Below the pieces are notes generated by a model that worked only from the letters and a program-made list of their open reading frames with translations, had not been told where the DNA came from and made no database searches. A stretch of DNA of 9,586 nt from Actinomycetota bacterium (lineage in GTDB: Bacteria > Actinomycetota > Actinomycetes > S36-B12): assembly GCA_009702725.1 (NCBI GenBank), contig WLHM01000027.1, positions 1-9,586 of the forward strand. Direction: 5' to 3'. Positions within the stretch are counted from its first letter, which is position 1; each line of letters opens with the position of its first letter. Below are positions 1 to 6,129 of this stretch, piece after piece. The translations under genes were made by a program, and so were the position numbers.

Positions 1-462
1 CTGGTCACGAGTGTTGTTATCGAGAAGCAGCAGGCGCTGGTACTTGCCGAACGAATCGATCAGTTGCTTGAAGAGGTGCGTGAGACCCGGATGCCAGTTG
101 TTGAGATACCAAGTTTTGTGCGTCCCGAAGACGTTGATGTCGCCGCGTTGGATCTGCCAATTTATGAGGAGTTCAGGGTGGGCGCTATGGCGCTCGGATG
201 GGATGAAGGAACTTCAAAGGTAGTTATTGAAGCGCATGCAGTTGCCCAGGAAGGCGACCAAGTCCCGGAAATTGCCGATGACAATCTTGAAGGGGTTGAC
301 ACCTTACGAGTTTGGCTAACCCCTGCTCAGGCCCGCAGTTTTGCCGAGCGCGCGCGTGCTGTTGCCGCTGCAGGGCGGCCACCTTGCCCGTTCTGCAATC
401 AACCACTAGATCCAGAAGGTCATATTTGCCCACGCGCGAACGGGTATAGACGACGCGCATGA
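1..462 (+). CDS. DUF3090 family protein, 3' part (start lies before the window)
   Basis: The frame is open from the first base, so the gene begins upstream and 153 codons are visible. Family members are roughly 180-200 residues, so perhaps 30-50 N-terminal residues are missing. Visible family hallmarks are an early EKQQAL...LAERID segment, a central EEFRVGAMALGWD segment, a VWLTPAQARSFAERA helix, and a C-terminal cysteine cluster at 385-429 of pattern CX2CX8HXC. That cluster is followed by PRANGYRR. It looks like a mononuclear zinc site, but metal binding is inferred. No biochemical function is known to me for this family. Its stop overlaps the next start as ATGA, which implies translational coupling with the SCO1664-family gene. 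In mycobacteria and streptomycetes the same pair sits beside mshC, usually with a histidine-phosphatase gene just upstream, outside this window. Family assignment is firm; role is unknown. The methionine at 64 is internal and is not the start. Confidence 0.9.
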   Translation: MVTSVVIEKQQALVLAERIDQLLEEVRETRMPVVEIPSFVRPEDVDVAALDLPIYEEFRVGAMALGWDEGTSKVVIEAHAVAQEGDQVPEIADDNLEGVDTLRVWLTPAQARSFAERARAVAAAGRPPCPFCNQPLDPEGHICPRANGYRRRA

Positions 463-1277
463 TTTCTCCAGCCAGTGATTGGATTAATTCGGAGGAGCTA
501 ATTCAGGCTCTGACTTCAGGTGAGCTCGAAGTTGAGGGCCGGTTGGCCGGCGCCTCAAACGGCACCCTTCGTTGCATTGTGCCGATCACCGCACTTAGCT
601 CCGTGCGCTGTGTTTATAAACCGGTTGAAGGTGAACGACCTCTCTGGGATTTCCCTGACGAAACTTTATCAAAGCGCGAAGTTGCTAGCTATGAAATGTC
701 AGAGGCACTGGGGCTGCATGTGGTGCCACCAACGGTGTGGCGCGATGAAGGCCCTGCCGGGCCTGGGATGTGTCAGGTATGGATTGATGAAATCTCAGAG
801 ATCCAGCTGGTTGCTGTAATGCCAAGTGGCGAAGATCTCACGAATTGGCACCATGTTTTTGACGGCAGCGATGATTATGGTGGTGCTGTCTCGTTAGTGC
901 ATGCTCGGGATGTCACCCTCCAAATGGTTGCCCTGCTAGATGTTGTCATCAACAACGCCGATCGCAAGGGAGGTCACCTACTTGTGGATGAGCAGCACCG
1001 GGTCTGGGCAATAGATCACGGGGTCAGTTTTAGTACAGAGGAGAAACTGCGCACGGTGCTGTGGGGTTGGGCCGGAATGCCGATACCCGATGAGTTAGCA
1101 GAGCCGGTTGCGGCGCTAAGTGGAATGCTTTCTACTGGGATCCCAGAATCCGTCACCGGGTGGCTAAGCACCGATGAAGTTGAGGCCTTGGAAATTCGGA
1201 TTAAACGATTGCTTGCTGACGGCACGTTTCCATTGCCGTCAGCAAATTGGCCGGCTATCCCTTGGCCGGTTTTCTAA
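459..1277 (+). CDS. SCO1664-family protein with PI3/4-kinase-like catalytic motifs
   Basis: A complete 272-residue protein of the SCO1664 family, a conserved actinobacterial family without an established function. The N-terminal part has a GELEVEGRL...ASNGTL strand pair, then VYKP with Lys54 as candidate ATP-binding lysine, and a GERPLWDFP segment. The C-terminal lobe has NNADRKGGHL (Asp168-His173) and WAIDHGVSF (Asp186-Gly188). These resemble the catalytic loop and metal-binding motif of phosphatidylinositol 3-/4-kinase-like folds. The closing IPWPVF agrees with the usual family C-terminus as I recall it, so the frame is real to its end. The ATG overlaps the DUF3090 stop as ATGA, and no good ribosome site precedes it, so translation is probably coupled. 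Whether it phosphorylates a lipid, an inositol derivative or a protein, or is inactive, cannot be told here. Proximity to mshC makes an inositol-related substrate tempting but unproven. Confidence 0.88.
   Translation: MISPASDWINSEELIQALTSGELEVEGRLAGASNGTLRCIVPITALSSVRCVYKPVEGERPLWDFPDETLSKREVASYEMSEALGLHVVPPTVWRDEGPAGPGMCQVWIDEISEIQLVAVMPSGEDLTNWHHVFDGSDDYGGAVSLVHARDVTLQMVALLDVVINNADRKGGHLLVDEQHRVWAIDHGVSFSTEEKLRTVLWGWAGMPIPDELAEPVAALSGMLSTGIPESVTGWLSTDEVEALEIRIKRLLADGTFPLPSANWPAIPWPVF
1213..1245. repeat. Perfect 12-bp inverted repeat, 9-nt loop
   Basis: The arms TTGCTGACGGCA (1213-1224) and TGCCGTCAGCAA (1234-1245) are exact reverse complements around the loop CGTTTCCAT. The structure lies in the last codons of the SCO1664-family gene, 32 bases before its stop codon begins. 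A U-tract does not follow it directly, but a second, weaker hairpin with a U-tract does. It may protect the 3' end of the transcript or cause pausing as part of a tandem terminator. Function is inference; the repeat itself is plain in the sequence. Confidence 0.75.
1247..1275 (+). terminator. Possible intrinsic terminator after the DUF3090/SCO1664 unit
   Basis: TTGGCCGG occurs twice as a direct repeat (1247-1254 and 1262-1269). In RNA the two copies can fold on each other: a GGCC core pairs with GGCC and is flanked by G-U pairs, giving an 8-bp stem with the 7-nt loop CUAUCCC. The stem runs directly into UUUUCU at 1270-1275, which overlaps the stop codon of the SCO1664 gene. Half of the stem is G-U pairs, so by itself it is weak. 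Together with the strong hairpin just upstream and the separate promoter signal of mshC it is a reasonable terminator candidate. Confidence 0.4.
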
Positions 1278-1314
1278 TGACCTTCGGCTGGATACGGCTG
1301 CGGGAGCACCTAGA

Positions 1315-1327
1315 TAGAGTGCGGTAG
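1315..1327 (+). promoter_or_regulatory. Probable leaderless -10 element for mshC
   Basis: TAGAGT (1315-1320) fits the actinobacterial -10 consensus TANNNT and ends exactly 6 nt before the GTG start at 1327. That would put the first transcribed base on the start codon. No purine-rich ribosome-binding site precedes the GTG, and no clear -35 hexamer is visible. All of this fits leaderless transcription, which is common in Actinobacteria. Confidence 0.45.
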
Positions 1328-2571
1328 TGAAATCCTGGCAGTGCGATCCTGTGCCGGTTCTACCCGGGCCAGAGCTACCCGGTAACGGTCTTCCGCTGCG
1401 TCTATTTGATACGGCGACCCGTGAAATTCGCCCAACTGCACCCGGCAAGACCGCGACCATGTACGTATGCGGGATCACCCCGTATGACGCGACACACATG
1501 GGCCATGCGGCAACTTACGTTGCTTTTGACGTGCTGCAACGAATCTGGCGCGATAGTGGTCATGATGTCAAATACGTGCAGAACGTCACAGACATCGACG
1601 ATCCGCTACTTGAGCGTGCCGCCGCCCTTGGTCAAGACTGGCGTGCGATCGCCGAGCGTGAGACCGAAGTGTTTCGTGAAGATATGGCCGCTCTGAATGT
1701 GATCCCGCCGGCTGACTACATCGGTGCGGTGGAGGCGATTCCATCGGTCGCAGATTATGTGGGCCGACTGCAGGAGCTTGGTGCGGTCTACGCCGTCGAA
1801 GATGACCTCTACTTCTCGGTACATTCGGACCCGCAATTCGGGTCGGTAACTCAATTGCCCGAAGCTGACATGATCGCTGGATTCGCTGAGCGCGGAGGTG
1901 ATCCAGAGCGAGCGGGCAAGCGTCACCCGCTCGACTGCTTGGTGTGGCAGGCGGCACGACCAAATGAACCGGCGTGGGATACCCACTTAGGCCGCGGGCG
2001 TCCCGGTTGGCATATTGAATGTGTAGCGATTGCCCTGGATTACCTGGGGATACCCATCGACGTGCAGGGGGGTGGCAGTGATCTAGCGTTCCCGCACCAC
2101 GAGATGGGCGCTTCAGAAGCGCAGGTGCTAAGTAGCAGTTGGCCATATGCACGGCACTATGTTCATACGGCAATGGTGGCTTGGCAGGGACACAAGATGT
2201 CCAAATCCCGCGGCAATCTAGTTTTTGTTTCGCAGCTGCGCCGCGAAGGGGTGGATCCGATGGCAATTCGCCTTGCCCTCCTCTCCCACCACTACCGCGT
2301 GGATTGGGCGTGGACGCAGGAGGGTCTGTCCGCGGCCGTGGAGCGGTTAGCCTGCTGGCGGGCTGCTATCGCGGTTTCTGCAGGGCCAAGTGCGACACCG
2401 GTATTAGCGCGGGTGCGCGAGTTGTTAAGTGACGATATGCAAACTCACACGGCGCTTGAGTCAATCGATCATTGGGCGAACGAGGCGATCACCAACGGCG
2501 GCAGCGATAAGGGCGCGCCCTCGCAAGTTGCGAAACTCTGCGATGCGTTGCTCGGGGTCCGTTTAACTTGA
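1327..2571 (+). CDS. mshC: MshC: cysteine--1D-myo-inosityl 2-amino-2-deoxy-alpha-D-glucopyranoside ligase
   Basis: MshC performs the ATP-dependent ligation of cysteine to GlcN-inositol, the penultimate step of mycothiol synthesis in the cytoplasm. The 414-residue length matches characterised MshC (about 412). It is a class I tRNA-synthetase fold related to CysS. The MYVCGITPYD segment supplies Cys48, the HIGH-type motif is HMGH (57-60), and the KMSKS loop is residues 290-294. The predicted zinc ligands are Cys48, Cys232 (in GWHIEC) and His257 (in FPHHE). The motif ERGGDP (188-193) and the opening MKSW separate MshC from true cysteinyl-tRNA synthetases, and the protein lacks the long CysS C-terminal tRNA-binding part. 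The GTG start was chosen because the N-terminus matches the family and a -10 box is correctly placed. The gene stands 49 bp after the SCO1664 gene, and its last 9 bp overlap the end of the convergent gnd gene. All expected catalytic motifs are intact. Confidence 0.97.
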   Translation: MKSWQCDPVPVLPGPELPGNGLPLRLFDTATREIRPTAPGKTATMYVCGITPYDATHMGHAATYVAFDVLQRIWRDSGHDVKYVQNVTDIDDPLLERAAALGQDWRAIAERETEVFREDMAALNVIPPADYIGAVEAIPSVADYVGRLQELGAVYAVEDDLYFSVHSDPQFGSVTQLPEADMIAGFAERGGDPERAGKRHPLDCLVWQAARPNEPAWDTHLGRGRPGWHIECVAIALDYLGIPIDVQGGGSDLAFPHHEMGASEAQVLSSSWPYARHYVHTAMVAWQGHKMSKSRGNLVFVSQLRREGVDPMAIRLALLSHHYRVDWAWTQEGLSAAVERLACWRAAIAVSAGPSATPVLARVRELLSDDMQTHTALESIDHWANEAITNGGSDKGAPSQVAKLCDALLGVRLT

Positions 2572-3603
2572 GGTCTTCTCGTCGTGCCCACCAAATTCTT
2601 TACGCATCGCACTGAGTATTTTGTTCGCGAATAAGGCTGAACCCTGCGATTCGAAACGCTCGTAGACCGAGGCGGCCAACACCGGTGTCGGAACCCCTTC
2701 CTCGATACCGGCGATCAGGGTCCAGCGGCCTTCGCCGCTATCAGAGACACGCCCGCCAAACTCTGCTAGTTCGGGGGATGCCTGTAGGGCCTCGGCTGTT
2801 AGATCTAGTAACCACGACTCAACAACGCTGCCACGGCGCCAAAGCTCAGCAACCGCAGGTACGTCGATCTCGTATTGGTAGAACTGCGGATCGCTCAAAG
2901 GTGCGGTTTCGGCATCTTGATCACGTTGTCCCAAGCCGACATTTGCGTGCTTCAGCACATTTAGTCCTTCAGCGTAGGCGGCCATCAACCCGTACTCGAT
3001 ACCGTTGTGCACCATCTTGACGAAGTGCCCTGCGCCACCAGGGCCGCAGTGCAGCCAGCCACACTCCTGCGGGGTCGGATCCCCGCTGATACCCGGGGTT
3101 CGGGGCGCGGCCTCGAAACCGGGGGCGATGGCGTTCCAGAGGGGAGTAAGGCGGGAGACACTTGGCTTAGGCCCGCCGATCATCAGGCAAAACCCTCGAT
3201 CAAGGCCCCAAACTCCACCGGATGTTCCGACATCTAGGTAGTCGATACCTTTTTGTGCACAGAGTTCACCGCGGCGGATATCGTCGCGGTAGTACGAGTT
3301 ACCACCGTCGATAATCGCATCACCGGGCTCAAGAAGCCCGGCTAATTCAGTCACCACCTGTTCGGTAATCGCACCAGCGGGCACCATGACCCAGACCGCA
3401 CGTGGAGTAGGAAGCGCTGTTACCAGCGCACTCAAGGAGTCGGCCCCGGTGGCACCCTGCGCGACTAGCGCGGCAACGGCTGCGGGTGCAGGGTCATAAA
3501 CCACCGCCTCGAGGCCGGCGCGCATGGCACGCTGGACGAGTCCGTTGCCCATTCGGCCTAAGCCGACCATGCCAAATGTCAAGCCTTTGCCGATATCTGA
3601 CAT
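2563..3603 (-). CDS. gnd: 6-phosphogluconate dehydrogenase, decarboxylating, short GndA-type
   Basis: Catalyses oxidative decarboxylation of 6-phosphogluconate to ribulose 5-phosphate in the pentose phosphate pathway. The 346-residue protein belongs to the short class, not the ~470-residue Gnd. The N-terminal Rossmann domain has VGLGRMG (residues 13-19). GGNSYY and GTSGGVWG contact the substrate in the family. The catalytic segment HFVKMVHNGIEYG gives Lys196, His199, Asn200 and Glu203, with the spacing of the Lys183/Glu190 pair of the long enzymes. The second beta strand ends in VVYDPA with Asp37, which suggests NAD+ rather than NADP+; NADP+ enzymes usually have Asn-Arg-Ser/Thr there. The start is ATG with GAGGAG at 3614-3609, 5 nt upstream. 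It is divergent from pgi and convergent with mshC. No zwf or opcA is in the window. Cofactor preference is inference; the enzyme class is firm. Confidence 0.95.
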   Translation of the reverse strand: MSDIGKGLTFGMVGLGRMGNGLVQRAMRAGLEAVVYDPAPAAVAALVAQGATGADSLSALVTALPTPRAVWVMVPAGAITEQVVTELAGLLEPGDAIIDGGNSYYRDDIRRGELCAQKGIDYLDVGTSGGVWGLDRGFCLMIGGPKPSVSRLTPLWNAIAPGFEAAPRTPGISGDPTPQECGWLHCGPGGAGHFVKMVHNGIEYGLMAAYAEGLNVLKHANVGLGQRDQDAETAPLSDPQFYQYEIDVPAVAELWRRGSVVESWLLDLTAEALQASPELAEFGGRVSDSGEGRWTLIAGIEEGVPTPVLAASVYERFESQGSALFANKILSAMRKEFGGHDEKTSS

Positions 3604-3621
3604 CTTGACTCCTCAATTAGG

Positions 3622-3637
3622 TGGGCGAGTTCGCCCA
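3622..3637. promoter_or_regulatory. 16-bp inverted repeat in the gnd-pgi divergent gap, possible operator
   Basis: TGGGCGA and TCGCCCA form perfect 7-bp arms around a GT centre, in the middle of the 61-bp gap between the two start codons. It coincides with the first bases expected in the gnd transcript (predicted start near 3636) and lies upstream of the pgi ribosome-binding site. The position suits a repressor site controlling one or both genes. It could equally form a short 5' hairpin in the gnd leader, although a 2-nt loop is tight. No regulator gene is nearby to name. Confidence 0.45.
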
Positions 3638-3642
3638 GGTGA

Positions 3643-3671
3643 ACGCTAGTGGAAGGCTTGTCACATGACAC
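3643..3671 (-). promoter_or_regulatory. Candidate promoter for gnd
   Basis: Read on the minus strand, GTGTCA (3671-3666; 4 of 6 matches to TTGACA) is followed after 17 bp by TAGCGT (3648-3643; TANNNT). Transcription would start near 3636, giving a leader of about 33 nt that contains the inverted repeat at 3637-3622 and the GAGGAG ribosome site. The -35 part overlaps the first codons of pgi. Confidence 0.3.
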
Positions 3672-5281
3672 CGGACCCTTCAGCTAACCGCATCTGGGCA
3701 ACACTAACCGCGGCCGCGGCAGGCCTGCCAGATATTCGGTCGCTGCTAGACGCTGATCCAGATCGGCCGATTCATTCAACCGTCAACGCCGCGGGAATAA
3801 CTTTTGACTACTCACGCCAACGCATTACCCCTGAGGTGCTCGATTCACTAATCACGTTGGCGGATGAGCAAGGTGTCTTCAATCGACGTGCCGCTATGTT
3901 TGCCGGAGAACATATCAACGCCACCGAAGACCGCGCCGTTCTGCATACCGCATTGCGCCTTCCACGCAATGCAAGCCTCGAAGCCGATGGGGTCAATGTC
4001 GTAGCCGAGGTACATGAAGTCCTTGATCGAATGGGGAGCTTCGCCAAGGCCGTGCGAAATGGTGAATGGCGCGGCGCAACCGGTAAGCGCATCAACGCCG
4101 TGGTGAACATCGGCATCGGAGGATCAGATCTTGGGCCAGCGATGGCCTACGAAGCGCTACGCAACTACTCAAAACGCGAACTCACGTTTCGTTTCGTTTC
4201 GAACGTTGACCCAACCGATTTGACTGAAGCAATTTGCGACCTTGACCCTGCGCGCACCTTGTTTGTGATTTCATCTAAGACTTTCTCCACCTTGGAGACG
4301 ATGACCAACGGGCAGGCAGCGCGCACATGGCTGGTGGCAGCACTTGGTGAGAAGGCTGTTGCTAAGCACTTCGTTGCGGTCTCCACGAATACCGAGCTAG
4401 TTGAGGCCTTCGGCATCGACCGCGCCAATATGTTCGGTTTTTGGGACTGGGTTGGGGGGCGATACTCCATGGATGGAGCGATCGGCCTGTCAACGATGAT
4501 TGCGATTGGGCCCAAGGGATTCGCCGCCATGCTTGCTGGTTTCCACGCCATGGACACTCATTTTGAAACCGAACCACCAGCCCGCAATTTGCCCGTACTC
4601 ATGGGCCTGCTCGCCGTGTGGAATCGCAATTTCCTAAATATCAGTACGAATGCGGTCTTGCCGTACTCGCAATATCTATCGCGTTTTCCGGCCTACTTGC
4701 AACAGTTGACTATGGAAAGTAACGGTAAGAGCGTTCGCTTAGACGGTTCGGCAGTTACGTATGAAACCGGAGCCATCGTCTGGGGTGAGCCAGGCACTAA
4801 TGGTCAGCACTCGTTTTACCAGATGATTCACCAAGGTACGAGCCCGGTGGCCTGCGACATTATCGTTATCTCGAAGAGCCGCAATCCACTTGGTGATCAA
4901 CAAAATATTCTCATTGCGAATGCTCTGGCACAAGCAGCTGTGCTCTCACGCGGCCGGTCCCTTGATGAAGTTACCGCAGATGGAACTGATCCGGCATTGG
5001 CTCCGCACAAGGTTATGCCAGGTAATCGGCCGACCACGGTGATCTCCGCGGCACAGCTTGACCCGTTCACCCTGGGCGCCCTTATTGCACTGTATGAGCA
5101 CAGTGTGTTTATTCAAGGTGCGCTTTGGGGTATCAACTCATTTGATCAATGGGGTGTCGAGCTCGGCAAGAAAGTGGCCTTGGGAATTTTGGCAGTAATA
5201 GATGGCCAAGCCGACGCGGGAACTCTTGATCTGGCTACGAGTCATTCGATTTCAGTTATCGCCCAGCAAAGTTCCAATTAG
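3665..5281 (+). CDS. pgi: Glucose-6-phosphate isomerase
   Basis: Interconverts glucose 6-phosphate and fructose 6-phosphate in the cytoplasm, linking glycolysis, gluconeogenesis and the pentose phosphate pathway. The 538-residue length is normal for the standard bacterial enzyme. Family signatures are all present: VNIGIGGSDLGPAM and SSKTFSTLETMTNG (phosphate binding), GGRYS, MESNGKSV, and WGEPGTNGQHSFYQ. By alignment with E. coli Pgi (Glu355, His386, Lys514) the catalytic residues are Glu351, His382 and Lys502, the last in VELGKKVA. The ATG start has GGAAGG at 3651-3656, 8 nt upstream. The gene is divergent from gnd, whose product works from the same glucose 6-phosphate pool. Its stop overlaps the stop of the convergent PAC2 gene by 3 bp. 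No missing residues or frameshifts were seen. Confidence 0.97.
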   Translation: MTPDPSANRIWATLTAAAAGLPDIRSLLDADPDRPIHSTVNAAGITFDYSRQRITPEVLDSLITLADEQGVFNRRAAMFAGEHINATEDRAVLHTALRLPRNASLEADGVNVVAEVHEVLDRMGSFAKAVRNGEWRGATGKRINAVVNIGIGGSDLGPAMAYEALRNYSKRELTFRFVSNVDPTDLTEAICDLDPARTLFVISSKTFSTLETMTNGQAARTWLVAALGEKAVAKHFVAVSTNTELVEAFGIDRANMFGFWDWVGGRYSMDGAIGLSTMIAIGPKGFAAMLAGFHAMDTHFETEPPARNLPVLMGLLAVWNRNFLNISTNAVLPYSQYLSRFPAYLQQLTMESNGKSVRLDGSAVTYETGAIVWGEPGTNGQHSFYQMIHQGTSPVACDIIVISKSRNPLGDQQNILIANALAQAAVLSRGRSLDEVTADGTDPALAPHKVMPGNRPTTVISAAQLDPFTLGALIALYEHSVFIQGALWGINSFDQWGVELGKKVALGILAVIDGQADAGTLDLATSHSISVIAQQSSN

Positions 5282-6129
5282 CGGTCTTCGGCTCCGCGCC
5301 TACGTAAGTATTTTTCAATCTCGCGCGCAATAGCCTCGCCACTAGCTTCAGGCAGGTCGGCGGTATCGCGGGCTTCTTCAAGTTGAGTGACGTATTCGCC
5401 TACTTCGTCGTCCTCTGCGGCCAGTTCATCGACGCCAATTTCCCAGGCCCGTGACTCTTCAACCAAATTACCAAGTGGCACGGGGATATCAAGGAGATCC
5501 TCGACGCGGCGAACGAGAGCGAGGGTGGCTTTCGGGCATGGGGGCTGCGCCACATAGTGAGGAACCGCGGCCCAAAGTGAGACCGCCGGAATGCCAAAGC
5601 GCATGCACGCTTCCTGCAAGACCCCAACGATCCCGGTCGGTCCTTCATAATGTGAGGCCTCCAGCCCCAGCTCTGCTCCCACGCTGGCATCGGTTGAGGT
5701 GCCAGTAACCGGGACAGGACGGGTATGTGGAGTGTCGGAAAGGAGGGCCCCCAACGTAACGACCATGCTGACATCGAGTTCGGCGGCCAAACTCAAAATC
5801 TCGCGGACAAATTGCTGCCATTTCATGTTCGGCTCAATACCTTGAACCAAGATGATGTCTCGCGGTGCTAGCGGGATTCGCGCCACATATAGCCGGGTAC
5901 TCGGCCACGTAAGTTGCCGAACCCCGGTTTCATCGGTTGAGATATGCGGACGGTTGACTTGATAGTCGTAGTACTCCTCAGAGTCCAAATCCGCCAGGGG
6001 CTGCGCATCCCAAACATCACAAAGATGGCTGATGGTGCCAGAAGCTGAATCCCCGGCGTCATTCCAACCCTCAAATGCGGCAACCAGAACGGGGTCAACC
6101 AACTCGGGTAGGTCGTCGAACTCGATCAA
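5278..6129 (-). CDS. PAC2-family protein (proteasome assembly chaperone-like)
   Basis: A 283-residue protein of the PAC2 family, recognised by its N-terminal AAFEGWNDAGDSAS signature, a VQGIEPNMKW segment near the middle, VVTLGALLSDTPHTRPVPVTG, and YEGPTGIVGVL. The C-terminal part is acidic and helical, ending in a basic KYLRRR patch. In eukaryotes and archaea, PAC2 relatives assist proteasome assembly; in Actinobacteria the role of this family is not settled. The start is TTG, which overlaps the TGA of the upstream hydrolase (TTGA) and is preceded 7 nt upstream by AAAGGGG (6143-6137). The start also fits the family N-terminus (MIEFDDLPELVDPVL). It is therefore the second gene of a two-gene unit. 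A PAC2 gene close to metH and mshC is, from memory, also found in mycobacteria. No proteasome gene is present in the window. Confidence 0.88.
   Translation of the reverse strand: MIEFDDLPELVDPVLVAAFEGWNDAGDSASGTISHLCDVWDAQPLADLDSEEYYDYQVNRPHISTDETGVRQLTWPSTRLYVARIPLAPRDIILVQGIEPNMKWQQFVREILSLAAELDVSMVVTLGALLSDTPHTRPVPVTGTSTDASVGAELGLEASHYEGPTGIVGVLQEACMRFGIPAVSLWAAVPHYVAQPPCPKATLALVRRVEDLLDIPVPLGNLVEESRAWEIGVDELAAEDDEVGEYVTQLEEARDTADLPEASGEAIAREIEKYLRRRGAEDR

Noticed and set aside
1278..1326. Possible small gene or RNA in the gap before mshC
   Set aside because: Only 49 bp, with no start and stop pair or stable fold beyond the promoter-like box.
1586..2266. 226-codon open frame on the minus strand opposite mshC
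   Set aside because: It lies wholly within the conserved mshC coding sequence, has no ribosome site or recognisable domain, and its composition looks like a reverse-frame shadow.
2511..2520. GGGCGCGCCC palindrome near the end of mshC
   Set aside because: It is a loopless GC palindrome within coding sequence with no U-tract; such sites arise by chance in GC-rich genes.
3323..3341. 7-bp hairpin with 5-nt loop in gnd (CCGGGCT / AGCCCGG)
   Set aside because: It is mid-gene in conserved coding sequence, not followed by a U-tract, and short enough to be chance.
3605..3610. TTGACT, a 5-of-6 match to the -35 consensus, as a pgi promoter
   Set aside because: No acceptable -10 hexamer occurs 16-18 bp downstream.
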